Shown here: positions 12,315 to 21,200 of the stretch, piece after piece | Numbering within the stretch: position 1 is the first letter of the stretch | Layout of the letters: each line of letters starts with the position of its first letter | DNA from: a virus | DNA: 38,336 bases | Strand: one strand, 5' to 3' | Virus record (IMG/VR): IMGVR_UViG_3300023223_000252 | Coordinates: 1-38,336 of that record | The notes under the pieces: generated by a model | The model's database searches: none | The model's input: the letters and a program-made list of their open reading frames with translations, nothing else | What the model was told of the DNA's origin: nothing | Program-made: the position numbers and the translations under genes

Positions 12315-12824
12315 TTAGGTTTTACCACTATCATCTGTATCAACTTCCTTGTTTCCAGCGTTAGCATTCAAGATTTCTTTCTCTTTTTTCTTAGGGACAT
12401 AATGATAGACTTTGAACACTGCTAAAAACACTAGACAGGCAAACCCTAAAATCAATGCTCCATAAAAAAACCAAACGAATCCCAATAGCGCAGCATGTAT
12501 CGCTTCTATAAAACTAGGCATAGCAACCATCACAAACGCACCACCAACACAAGCACCAGCAACCATCATATCTTTACATGCAATGGCTACAACCCCTAAA
12601 ATGATCAGAACACCACCAAGAATGAAGAACCACCATGATTGACCAGTAGTTGCTCCCTTTTCGTGCTTATCGCTCTTACCATCCTTTAATTTGCCTTTTA
12701 CGGCATTTATTATCTTGCCATTACCAATTGTATCCGTATCTGTTGGTATATTCAGACGCGGTCCCTTTATACAACCTGGAAAACAAAAACATAAAATTAT
12801 TAATACTGCAAAATATTTATTCAT
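12315..12824 (-). CDS. Membrane lipoprotein with about three spans, holin candidate (169 aa)
   Basis: The N-terminus MNKYFAVLIILCFCFPGC looks like a lipoprotein signal (lipobox FPGC, Cys18). A polar segment follows, then about three membrane spans: WWFFILGGVLIILGVVAIA (about 66-84), a Gly/Ala-rich one near VAGACVGGAFVMVAMP, and FVWFFYGALILGFACLVFLA (about 117-136). The C-terminal tail is charged (KKKEKEI onward). Its ATG overlaps the upstream stop (ATGA). Multiple spans in a lysis block suggest a holin, but a lipidated holin would be unusual, so the signal could instead be a first membrane span. Confidence 0.65.
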   Translation of the reverse strand: MNKYFAVLIILCFCFPGCIKGPRLNIPTDTDTIGNGKIINAVKGKLKDGKSDKHEKGATTGQSWWFFILGGVLIILGVVAIACKDMMVAGACVGGAFVMVAMPSFIEAIHAALLGFVWFFYGALILGFACLVFLAVFKVYHYVPKKKEKEILNANAGNKEVDTDDSGKT

Positions 12825-13165
12825 CGTATTCTTTCAATGTAATTATAGTTTATGATCCGACCACCATAATAAAGATGCACTGTTTCTTCAACAGTATCCC
12901 AAATCTTATAATACCTGCCGCGAGTGCAATCAATAACCCAACCATCAATATGATTCAAGGCATGAGTCACTTCTGTAAATTGCTGAGTTACATGCAGTAT
13001 ATAGCCATCGTGTTTCTCTTGAAAATCCTGAGCTTTATCTAAGCAGTCATTTTCTACAGGCACATAAGGCTTACGGCCAATATCTCGCATTGTACCATGC
13101 CAAGCAGGAGCGCGATAAGCACAAGAGCAGCAAAGCAATATTAGAATTGGCATTAATTTAATCAT
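12821..13165 (-). CDS. Lipoprotein with transglutaminase-like cysteine-peptidase residues (114 aa)
   Basis: A signal peptide (MIKLMPILILLCCSC) ends in a Cys15 lipobox, placing the mature protein in the envelope. The mature part has the order Cys41 (ENDCLDKAQDFQEK), then His68/His72 (THALNHIDGW) and Asp79 (VIDCTRG), which matches the catalytic triad order and spacing of bacterial transglutaminase-like (BTLCP-type) cysteine proteinases. It stands at the head of the lysis cassette, where an endolysin would be expected. The start overlaps the LamG gene's stop (TAATG). A role in wall or protein cleavage is inference. Confidence 0.65.
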   Translation of the reverse strand: MIKLMPILILLCCSCAYRAPAWHGTMRDIGRKPYVPVENDCLDKAQDFQEKHDGYILHVTQQFTEVTHALNHIDGWVIDCTRGRYYKIWDTVEETVHLYYGGRIINYNYIERIR

Positions 13166-13872
13166 TATGATATAAACTCATTATTGTAGATAGCTGCATG
13201 ATCGGCGGGAGTCCAAAGAGTGCTTCCTATATTGCAAATGCCAAAACGTCCATTCCAATTCAAACCACTAAACCCGCCTATGTCTCCTATTTTAGTATAA
13301 GAAGAAATAGTTGTAGTAGTAGTTATTACTGTGCCAGTTGTACTCTCGACGCCATTATGGAAAAGCTGCGCATGTACTACAGCGCCAACTTGTTCTAAGG
13401 ACACCCCTGTCATATTCCACGCGCCAGTCGAGTATGTGGGGATTGCGAAATCAGCCATATCATTACCACCTGTACGGAAATTAATTCTCATAGTGGTTGT
13501 GTTGGTGGGGAAAATATCATCAGAACCAGAGTTACCAAATATTATCTCTTCAGTAGTATCGTTCTTTTTCCACCAGATAGTAGCACTGTAATAAGTTCCG
13601 CCGCCATTGTGTACTACATCATTGATAACATCCATAGCACCATCACCATCCCAACAAACACCGCGAGTAGTATCAGTAGGAAAAGTCCCGCCTACGTTTG
13701 TCGCGTCTGCGCCTAATGTATTTACCACATCACCATCAAAAAGATAATTGGCTATTCGAGAAGGATATACAAAAGGGGGAGGAGTTCCACCGCCAGCAAT
13801 TACAGATCTGTTAGCACTGATAGCAGAACTATTACCTGATTGCACTGATTGATTGCTAGAAATTACACTCAT
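13165..13872 (-). CDS. LamG/concanavalin-like lectin, tail-tip or receptor-binding protein (235 aa)
   Basis: A Ser/Asn/Gly-rich N-terminus (about 1-35) precedes a jelly-roll domain with LamG features: IANYLFDGD at the start, a GVCWDGDG strand, YYSATIWWKK, and the C-terminal SSYTKIGDIGGFSGLNWNGR followed by ADHAAIYNNEF. Such domains bind carbohydrate and are common at phage tail tips. It follows two small proteins with similar Gly/Ser-rich N-termini and is encoded just before lysis genes. No catalytic residues are seen. It probably decorates the virion and helps adsorption. Confidence 0.75.
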   Translation of the reverse strand: MSVISSNQSVQSGNSSAISANRSVIAGGGTPPPFVYPSRIANYLFDGDVVNTLGADATNVGGTFPTDTTRGVCWDGDGAMDVINDVVHNGGGTYYSATIWWKKNDTTEEIIFGNSGSDDIFPTNTTTMRINFRTGGNDMADFAIPTYSTGAWNMTGVSLEQVGAVVHAQLFHNGVESTTGTVITTTTTISSYTKIGDIGGFSGLNWNGRFGICNIGSTLWTPADHAAIYNNEFIS

Positions 13873-13876
13873 TTAA

Positions 13877-14260
13877 TTAACTCTTTGTGTATTGGATTGT
13901 AAAATAATCGGTTCCGTATCCTGTGAAAGTGGCATTAGTATCAACTAAAATATTCGTAGCATTACATCTCATTGTTACGACATTACCAGAAGCATCGGCA
14001 TAAGGTAGCATTAAAGCCTCAACGCCGCTTGAATAAGCAGCCGCAGGTAAAAACACAATGCTTTCTAAATCAATACCAGTTACGCCATGAGCCTCAACCT
14101 TATTACCAGTCTCAGGAAGCAATCCAAAGGCAACGCTTTTTTGGTAAATCGTTTTTTCACCTACAGATTTTAGCCCTGTATCTTGCTCAGTAGTGGAATA
14201 GTCTACACCACCACCACCGCCACCATTGCTAATTACTGAACTGCCGCTAGTTGCACTCAT
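13877..14260 (-). CDS. Small tail-tip-like protein with Gly-rich N-terminus (127 aa)
   Basis: No family is certain. The N-terminus MSATSGSSVISNGGGGGGVD resembles that of the following LamG protein (MSVISSNQSVQSGNSSAIS), suggesting a shared attachment segment. The remainder is beta-rich (FGLLPETGNKVEAHGVTGID). It is transcribed between the beta-helix protein and the LamG protein, with a ribosome site overlapping the previous gene's end (AAAAGGATTTTAGTAA). It probably forms part of the fibre or spike. Confidence 0.65.
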   Translation of the reverse strand: MSATSGSSVISNGGGGGGVDYSTTEQDTGLKSVGEKTIYQKSVAFGLLPETGNKVEAHGVTGIDLESIVFLPAAAYSSGVEALMLPYADASGNVVTMRCNATNILVDTNATFTGYGTDYFTIQYTKS

Positions 14261-14263
14261 TTA

Positions 14264-14614
14264 CTAAAATCCTTTTCCTTGCAGAACAAAGATACTCAAA
14301 GTCGGAGTAGTCGCACCAGCTAAAACAAAGCGCCATTTACTACCGCGAGGTACATCAGAATTAATATTTTCTACACCGGCAGCAGTTTGACTAAATGTTG
14401 CATCTTCTACCCAAGTCGTTCCACCATCTTGTGAAGTCTCAAGTGTTAAAGTACCACCACCAAAGCCACCTCTAGATTGAATACGTCCTTTACTTCCGTT
14501 ATATGTCCACTCACGACCATTGCCATCAGCAGCAAAATAATCAGTTACACCTTCACCGGCAGGATTACGCAGTTCTTCTGCACCTGGTTGATCTAATGGA
14601 TTAATTAAACTCAT
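14264..14614 (-). CDS. Small beta-rich virion or receptor-binding protein (116 aa)
   Basis: No named family. The product has strands such as GNGREWTYNGSKGRIQSRGG and LTLETSQDGGTTWVEDATF and ends near TPTLSIFVLQGKGF. The DGGTTW element resembles surface-exposed repeats in fibre tip modules, and a similar DGGTSW occurs in this phage's tail tubular protein B. It has an unstructured A-rich leader with AAAAGGA well ahead of the ATG. Placement between fibre genes suggests a virion role. Confidence 0.65.
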   Translation of the reverse strand: MSLINPLDQPGAEELRNPAGEGVTDYFAADGNGREWTYNGSKGRIQSRGGFGGGTLTLETSQDGGTTWVEDATFSQTAAGVENINSDVPRGSKWRFVLAGATTPTLSIFVLQGKGF

Positions 14615-14632
14615 TTTGTTTTATTCCTTTTG

Positions 14633-16135
14633 TTAAGTTGATAAAAGTAATGTTAAAGCTGTTGCGGTTACATCGACAATATTAGATTTTGCAATTATGA
14701 TCAGTTCAACATAATCACCCTGAACCATGCGAACCTCACCAATCCCAACAGCTTTGTTAGGAGTAGCAGCAGAGCAAGTAACTGAATCACGACTAGCAAG
14801 AATTAATTCAGTACCATTCTTCCGCAAGTATGTCCAGTATTCACGATTATTACCGCTGGCAGGTTCCAATAGCATTTTATAGCCAATATTAAATGTCATG
14901 GTATCGTCACCGGTATGCGTAAGCAATCCAGAACTATCATCCATTTTACATTCATCACCGCTTAAAGTATAAGTACCAGCAATTAATACTTCAGAAGTTA
15001 AATCTGAAATAGCCGTCAAAGCATCATCACCATCGGCAATATAAGAAGTACCTTTTGCAGCACTATCTTCAGTTCCACCATTACCAAAATTATGCTGGAA
15101 AACAACTGTCGGATCACAACGATTAAACGTATCGACATAAGTCCCAAGACCCCTAAAATCACAGTTCTCCATTCGGAAGATCTCAGTGACATTAGTTGAG
15201 CCAGCGACATTTTTTACAGCAGTACCACCAGCAGGAATATCACAATCAACAAAGGATAGATTCACTACTTCTACGGCAGTCATACCGCTAAAGTCTAAGA
15301 ATATACCTGCATTGTTTTCTATTAAAGAATTTCTGAAAGCTATAATCTGAGCAGTACCAGTAAAAACAAAACCCGAAGTAGTTGCATTAGAAAATTGACT
15401 ACGAATAGCAATGAAAAACCTATAATTATCTACTAAACCAACCTTATCGCAAGTCGAACTGGCAACTACATTCAATGAAAATGCATGAGTTCCATCATCA
15501 GAACAATCAAACAACGTACCATTAACAGCCTGTAGCAATATATTCTCAATACTTACACTTAAATTTGTACAAGTAAGCAATGCGCCTGTACCAGTATAAA
15601 TAAATCCGCTTTTACTAGGACTTACACCACGCAAGAAAGCACCATTAAGATTAATCCGATCAGTACCAAGCGATATAATCTGATTTATGAAATAGATCTT
15701 AGTAGCATCTAAAATAATCACACCAGCTACAGGATCAGGCAAATCGGTTTTAGTAAAGATTTCTACAATAGGTGAAATAGTTCTGCGCTCACTCAATATA
15801 ATCCAGTCATCAGCACCAGCAGTAATTTCAATCCAATCACCAATTTCAGGAAGATTAACAGTTGCAGTACTTCCATTAATTTCATCAGAGCCAGCAGGAA
15901 CAACATTCACATCATTAGCAGTAGATTCATTATGACGAATATAATAGCTTACGCCTAAATTAGAAGCACGATCAGGAAGGGCAATATTCACTTCAGCAGA
16001 ACTAGGATCAACATTTATACGCCGGTGAACCCCTGTCGTTAATAAAGTCAAGGAACTCAGAATAGGAGTCACCAAAACATCAACCGCATGATCACCATCA
16101 AAATTTACATTGTCTGCACCTGGAGTAAGAGCCAT
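14633..16135 (-). CDS. Tail spike-like protein with beta-helix region (500 aa)
   Basis: The N-terminal about 115 residues look like an attachment domain (LPDRASNLGVSYYIRHNEST). The middle (about 150-340) has short repeating strands with exposed Asn and Ser (IENILLQAVNGTLFDCSDDG, FRNSLIENNAGIFLDFSGM, FVDCDIPAGGTAVKNVAGS), typical of a parallel beta-helix. The C-terminal about 120 residues form a separate beta domain. This is the layout of trimeric phage spikes or adsorption proteins, often with polysaccharide-binding or degrading activity, but I see no defined catalytic pair. The start overlaps the previous stop (TAATG). Confidence 0.72.
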   Translation of the reverse strand: MALTPGADNVNFDGDHAVDVLVTPILSSLTLLTTGVHRRINVDPSSAEVNIALPDRASNLGVSYYIRHNESTANDVNVVPAGSDEINGSTATVNLPEIGDWIEITAGADDWIILSERRTISPIVEIFTKTDLPDPVAGVIILDATKIYFINQIISLGTDRINLNGAFLRGVSPSKSGFIYTGTGALLTCTNLSVSIENILLQAVNGTLFDCSDDGTHAFSLNVVASSTCDKVGLVDNYRFFIAIRSQFSNATTSGFVFTGTAQIIAFRNSLIENNAGIFLDFSGMTAVEVVNLSFVDCDIPAGGTAVKNVAGSTNVTEIFRMENCDFRGLGTYVDTFNRCDPTVVFQHNFGNGGTEDSAAKGTSYIADGDDALTAISDLTSEVLIAGTYTLSGDECKMDDSSGLLTHTGDDTMTFNIGYKMLLEPASGNNREYWTYLRKNGTELILASRDSVTCSAATPNKAVGIGEVRMVQGDYVELIIIAKSNIVDVTATALTLLLST

Positions 16136-16479
16136 TAGATTTTTCCCTTTTCAATTTCTATTAATGCCGATATTGCAGCAACTTCAGGATCTTCACTATT
16201 GGCAATCAGTAAATCTATTGCTTCCCCACGAAGTTTAACTATTTTTCCACGAGCTATATTCTTAACCTTACGATCAGGAGGCTCAACAAAAGCAATAAAG
16301 CGATCACCCTTTAACTGGTCACCGGCATTTACTTTCTTATTTCCTGCGTATTCAGTAAAGTATTCATTATAAGCAGAGTGATATTTACGCTTAATCATGC
16401 GCTTAAATTCTTCTAAGTTCTTTGATTCATAGACTTCAAGAACTCTATCGCCTATCATTCTTACATATTTTTTAGCCAT
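16135..16479 (-). CDS. Small basic protein between fibre genes (114 aa)
   Basis: No family is recognised. The product starts MAKKYVRMIGDRVLEVYESK and is mixed alpha/beta with a basic middle (PPDRKVKNIARGKIVKLRGE) and an acidic C-terminus. ATG 16479 shares its A with the fibre gene's stop (TAATG) and uses GGAAGG in the end of that gene as ribosome site, so an upstream in-frame start is rejected. A fibre-assembly chaperone or fibre-linker role fits its position, without direct evidence. Confidence 0.65.
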   Translation of the reverse strand: MAKKYVRMIGDRVLEVYESKNLEEFKRMIKRKYHSAYNEYFTEYAGNKKVNAGDQLKGDRFIAFVEPPDRKVKNIARGKIVKLRGEAIDLLIANSEDPEVAAISALIEIEKGKI

Positions 16480-18047
16480 TAGTTGACCTTCCATAATTTT
16501 ACTTGATGATAAACTTCAGTACCAAAACTAGAGCCAATTCCTTGACCATTAGAAGCTTGAGTCGTATCAACTCGCATTTGAACTTCAAACTCTTCACTGC
16601 CACCACTTACAGTAAATTCAGCATCTAAAAAAGTACTTGGTGAGACATCAACCCCAGTCTGATCAGGCGCATGGCAAGAACTTCCAAGCTTTACATCTGA
16701 AGGACTTCCATCAGGATCACGAACAAGCTTTGTTTGAGCAAAACCCACATTGTAAATAGTTGCTCTCGCTTCAAGTCTGTAATCACCATCCTGCAAAGTG
16801 AATTTGTCCGAGGCTAATACACAATGATTTCCATCATCATAAACTTCAGTATTTAGCGTAATAGCAAACCAACTTCCACTAGTTGCAGTTCCACCACCAA
16901 CACCAGAAGATTGTTGATTCTCCATTAATATATAATCATTTAAGGCTGTTGCATTGGTTTTAATCCATACCGCAGCACCTACAGAAGAATCCACACATGC
17001 ATAAACATTATCAGCAGTTACATCAACCCACTGTGAACCAACCGCATAACCCGAAGCACTGTCATCAGTTACCGCAGGGGCAACAGTTGCAGCATAGTTA
17101 TTAAGCAATGAATTTAGCAGTATCCAGATTGCCGCCGTATTGGTTGAATCGACACAGATATAAGAACGGTTCAAAGTGACATCAATCCAAATAGAACCGA
17201 CTTCATAACCTTCATCAGCATCATCATCAGCATCAGGCGCAACAGTAGCAGCAAAATTGCCTTGTAAATTATCTGTTCTTTTCCAAACTGCCGCACCGGT
17301 AGAAACATCTAAAGCGACATAAGATTGATCAGTTACAGTATCGACCCAACGAGAACCAACAGCATAACCTTCAGTAGTATCATTCCCTACAGCAGGAGCA
17401 ATCACAGCCGTATAATTGGCTTGAGGTACAGCAGCAGCAAAAGTTTCAGACTTAGCAGCCCAATGAAGTGCCGAGAAAGTTGTAACACCATCACCGCCAT
17501 AGATTACAGGAACCGGCACATCTTCAGGAGTTATAGCCCATGCTTCAGCAGCATCAGCAGATTGAGAAAGTACATAAGTTGGATCACCATTTGAATCAAA
17601 GGCCAGAAAGAAACCAGCTCTATTGATACTATCGGTAATTGTAAAAGGATTTACTGAAGTAATTGCATTTAGTAAAAAGGATTCTGATATATCCTGAATC
17701 ATTCGTACTTGATCATCTAATTGCTGTTCAAGAGCAGCAGAATCTAAAGCTTCATTCTCGATTATGTCGTAATCTTGACTTACAGGTATTTGCCTGGAAA
17801 CTGTGTATTCAGTACTATTACCCACAAAAGCAAAGTATTGTTCAACAGTGACTTCAGTTCCATCTTCATTAATAGCAAAGATAAAACCACCTTGATTAGT
17901 GTTTTGATTAGCGCCAGAGACTAAATCTTGTTGATTAATAAAGAGGCTACTTTTTACTGCGCCGTATTCCCAAGGAATAGGTATAATCACGCTCGTTGCG
18001 GAGCTTTGTACAATTACTGGTTCATATGATTCAGCAGCTACAGTCAT
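16479..18047 (-). CDS. Tail fibre protein with T7-like N-terminus and three 53-residue repeats (522 aa)
   Basis: Residues 1-130 resemble the virion-attachment domain of T7 tail fibre (YEPVIVQSSATSVIIPIPWEY; VEQYFAFVGNSTEYTVS; LDDQVRMIQDISES). Residues about 211-363 contain three repeats of period 53, each with NYxAxxAP, a DD cluster, GYxVGSxWxD and a final AAxW. The C-terminal about 155 residues (from DYILMENQQSSGVGGG) look like a jelly-roll receptor-binding tip. A good sigma70-like promoter (18105-18133) lies upstream, so the fibre genes can be expressed separately from the ejection proteins. The fibre recognises the host surface. Confidence 0.85.
   Translation of the reverse strand: MTVAAESYEPVIVQSSATSVIIPIPWEYGAVKSSLFINQQDLVSGANQNTNQGGFIFAINEDGTEVTVEQYFAFVGNSTEYTVSRQIPVSQDYDIIENEALDSAALEQQLDDQVRMIQDISESFLLNAITSVNPFTITDSINRAGFFLAFDSNGDPTYVLSQSADAAEAWAITPEDVPVPVIYGGDGVTTFSALHWAAKSETFAAAVPQANYTAVIAPAVGNDTTEGYAVGSRWVDTVTDQSYVALDVSTGAAVWKRTDNLQGNFAATVAPDADDDADEGYEVGSIWIDVTLNRSYICVDSTNTAAIWILLNSLLNNYAATVAPAVTDDSASGYAVGSQWVDVTADNVYACVDSSVGAAVWIKTNATALNDYILMENQQSSGVGGGTATSGSWFAITLNTEVYDDGNHCVLASDKFTLQDGDYRLEARATIYNVGFAQTKLVRDPDGSPSDVKLGSSCHAPDQTGVDVSPSTFLDAEFTVSGGSEEFEVQMRVDTTQASNGQGIGSSFGTEVYHQVKLWKVN
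16959..17417 (-). repeat. Three 53-codon repeats in the tail fibre
   Basis: Three diverged copies of a 53-residue unit, starting near residues 211, 264 and 317, are recognised at the protein level by AP, DD, GY-VGS-W-D and AA-W anchor residues. The DNA copies are not identical, so this is old internal duplication. It probably lengthens the fibre shaft. Confidence 0.75.
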
Positions 18048-18104
18048 GACAAAAACCTTTTTTTATTGTTAAGTGAAAGGCTGCTGCTGCTATATCGATA
18101 AGTA

Positions 18105-18133
18105 ATAATAGTTTACGAATATTACTATTGCAA
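18105..18133 (-). promoter_or_regulatory. Sigma70-like promoter for the tail-fibre operon
   Basis: On the minus strand TTGCAA (18128-18133) is followed by exactly 17 nt and TATTAT (18105-18110). It lies 57 bp before the fibre ATG, in the 212-bp gap after the giant ejection-protein gene. The leader contains CAGCAGCAGCC and AAAAAAAGG. Confidence 0.6.
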
Positions 18134-18208
18134 GTAATTAGCAAAAAAGCATAGACCTTGAAATAATCTGTTATAGACATACGTTTTATTTATCGATACC
18201 CTTCTATC

Positions 18209-18261
18209 AAAGCTCTTTTGGATGGCCTTGGGATGATTCCCCAACCGATTGAGCTTTTTTT
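18209..18261 (+). terminator. Hairpin beside the giant gene's stop, plus-strand-facing
   Basis: AAAGCTC (18209-18215) pairs with GAGCTTT (18251-18257), with an inner TTGGG/CCCAA pair, followed by seven T on the plus strand. On the minus strand only TTT follows, so it would terminate minus-strand transcripts weakly. It begins directly after the giant gene's stop codon. Confidence 0.5.
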
Positions 18262-21200
18262 ATTTCCTATTATCAACTGCCCGACGAATCTGTTTGTATG
18301 GTGGAGCCAACTGTTTACCAAGCCTATCAACATCACCAAGAGCACCTTCAATATCGCCATCCCAAAGCTCACGCATTATCTCATAACCAATACCGGCATC
18401 AGTTGCACCCTTGAATAATGGGATATTCCCACCACTCCAATGCTTGCCCCGAACCTTATTGCTTATTTCTCTTGCTACTGAATTAACCATGAACACCCCT
18501 GAGATAGGACCCGAAGCCATCATAATGACAACTTCCCATAAATCCTCTTCTTCAAGCTCACCCTTTGAAAAGTAGGCATAAGCCAAAGAAACCAGCCCTT
18601 GAGTAATCGGAATCACTCCATGCTGAAGAACTAAAGTCTTGATAAATATCTTGCGAGCCTGTTCATTATTTGAAAGCCCCTTCATTAATTCGCCATAGGT
18701 CAGCGGATTGGCTGCACTAAATTTATAACCATCACGCTTTAATAGATACTGAATATCTCTATAGGATTGAGCATAGTAACTAGCTTGAAGTAATGGATTG
18801 GATGCAAATTGTAGTAAGGCTTTAGTTCCTGAACCACCACTACGCAAATATTGAGGCATTGTCGCAACCATACTGGCTTGCTGAGTTGCTTCAACTGTAA
18901 TCATAATATCAGCCATGATCCGTTCATGCTGCTCAGTCTTAGAAAATCCATCATACTTCCCTGATTTCTTAATTACTGCATAGAGCAATGCGCCATTCAT
19001 TGAGTTGGCAAGAATATCCCCGAAACCTGGAACAAGCATACCACGCTGGATTAAATTACGCCAAGCCTTGGGACCTTTTACATTGATAGCATTAATCATT
19101 TCTTCACTAAAACCCCTGCGCATTCTTCCCTGCATCCAAGGATCTTTCATAATAGTTCTGAAAAACTCACGAACTTCAGAATTAGAATCGAGCAAGTCAG
19201 GAGCAAATTGAGCCATTTCAAGAAGTACATCATTATCTAACTGCAAAGCAACGCCTGGCATACCCATAAGCTGACGAGTACCAGAGAATACATTTCCCCA
19301 CAATAAAGTAATTGATGAATAACTACGAAACTTATCAACCATAGGATTATCTTTATCCTTAGTGATCGCCTTATTGATACTCATATCAGTTACGCCCTTG
19401 ATGAAATCCTTCTGATACTTATCACCAAATGCTTCACGAACACCCATCAATAATTCACGACTTAATAGTAAATCACGATTATAGATTGCTGGATCAGTCA
19501 TGTGGACAAATTTAGCCACATCAGAAACATGCTCTATAAAGTGGGCAAAGTAATCTATATCTTTGGATTTCTTGCCATGCATTACCCGACTATGAGCAAA
19601 AGACTGATAAAAATTTACTGCATTGAAATTCTTCTCAAAACCAACAGCATCACCAATCTGAACCATAGGAAAATAAAACTCTTCATTTCTGATCATACGA
19701 TGACCAAATATTTCTTCATGCTTGTCGTTGACCTGATTAAATGATTCATCAAGGATTTCACTAGTACGATTCATGAACTTGACAACTTCAGGACCAAGCA
19801 ACTCTTCGATCTTAGCCATATCTTCAGCAAGCTTTTGAAAGTGAGGATTAAGGGAATCGCCGCTTTTGTTTTGATACGCCCCTAAGTTTTGTCCATGCTC
19901 TTGCCTAATGTCAGAATATTTATGCATTGTTTCGCCAACAGTTAAGACCTTACCAATCTCAGACCATTGTTCTGTACCTGGAACTTTCTTCTTAGCTGCA
20001 TCAATATGATCTTTTCCTAAAATCTTTTCTGCTGCTTGTGAGAATTTTTCCACTATTTCTTCACGCATGATTATATGCTTGTATAATCCACGATTTCCAT
20101 CATTGAGAATCTTGCGAAGCCTAGATAAACCCTTTGCATCCAAACCAAGCTTAAATGTATCTTCAATCAATATAGCTGGAGTCTGCATTTTAGTTTTCAT
20201 TGGGGTAGGTTCATCATCAGGAACATCACGCAGTTTAGCACGTTCAGCCAAAGAAGGGGAAAGTAATGCAATGTCAGCCTTAACAGCGGCCAAATGCTTT
20301 AGATTGCTTTCAATGACAGCAGCAGAACCCTTTTCAATGTAGGCTTCAATGTTTTTCTTTATTTCTTCAAGCTGTACAGGAGTAAGATTTTTATTGCGCA
20401 AAGGATGCAAAAGACTAAATACGCTTAAACGTGCTTCGTTTCTGTGAAATTCTTCTACTGATTTATCACTGTCAATTACGGTAGCAGGATTAAGTTTTTC
20501 ATGAAGTCGTTGCTGGATCTCATTTACTTTAGCCTCTGACTTACCAAGCACATTAGTAATTCCCCACTTCAGATTCTTATGAAGCATCTTAGCAGTTTTA
20601 GCTTTAGCCTGTTCTTCACGAAGCTTTAGCGGCTTAGTGTATGGGTCTAAGACTTCATTGATCTCTTTACGAATCTCGCCTGCTGTTTTCTTAACTCTTG
20701 CAATGGCAATATCTTTGATAAGTTCTAGCCCATCTTTTCTTACTGCTGAAATAGTTTTTGCATCTGCATTATATTTAGACAATCTATTTTTAAGCTGGTT
20801 TTTCCTATTTCCTGCCGGTAAAAGCTGAGTCTTTTTACCTTCAGCGACCTGAGTTAATATTTTTTTAGCTATGGCCGATAGAGTATTCTTCAAAGCACCC
20901 TGATAAAGTAGATCGTACTCAGCTTTAATTTCTTTTTGAGTAGCCGTAAGAACTGGCTTTGTAGGCTTTTTAATGGCCTGCAAGTTATCATCAAGATAAT
21001 TAACTAAATCATATTGCCCAACAATATCACCCTTGGCAGTAATACCAGCCTCATTCAATGCATCAATCATTTGATCCCAAGAACGGCCAGAACCTTCTTG
21101 AATAAGATTAATTCTTGCCCAACCTTTTAACTTACCTGTTTGCTTGAGAGCTTCAGCTAAATCTTCATCAAGTAGTAAACCACCCTCATTTTTAACAACA

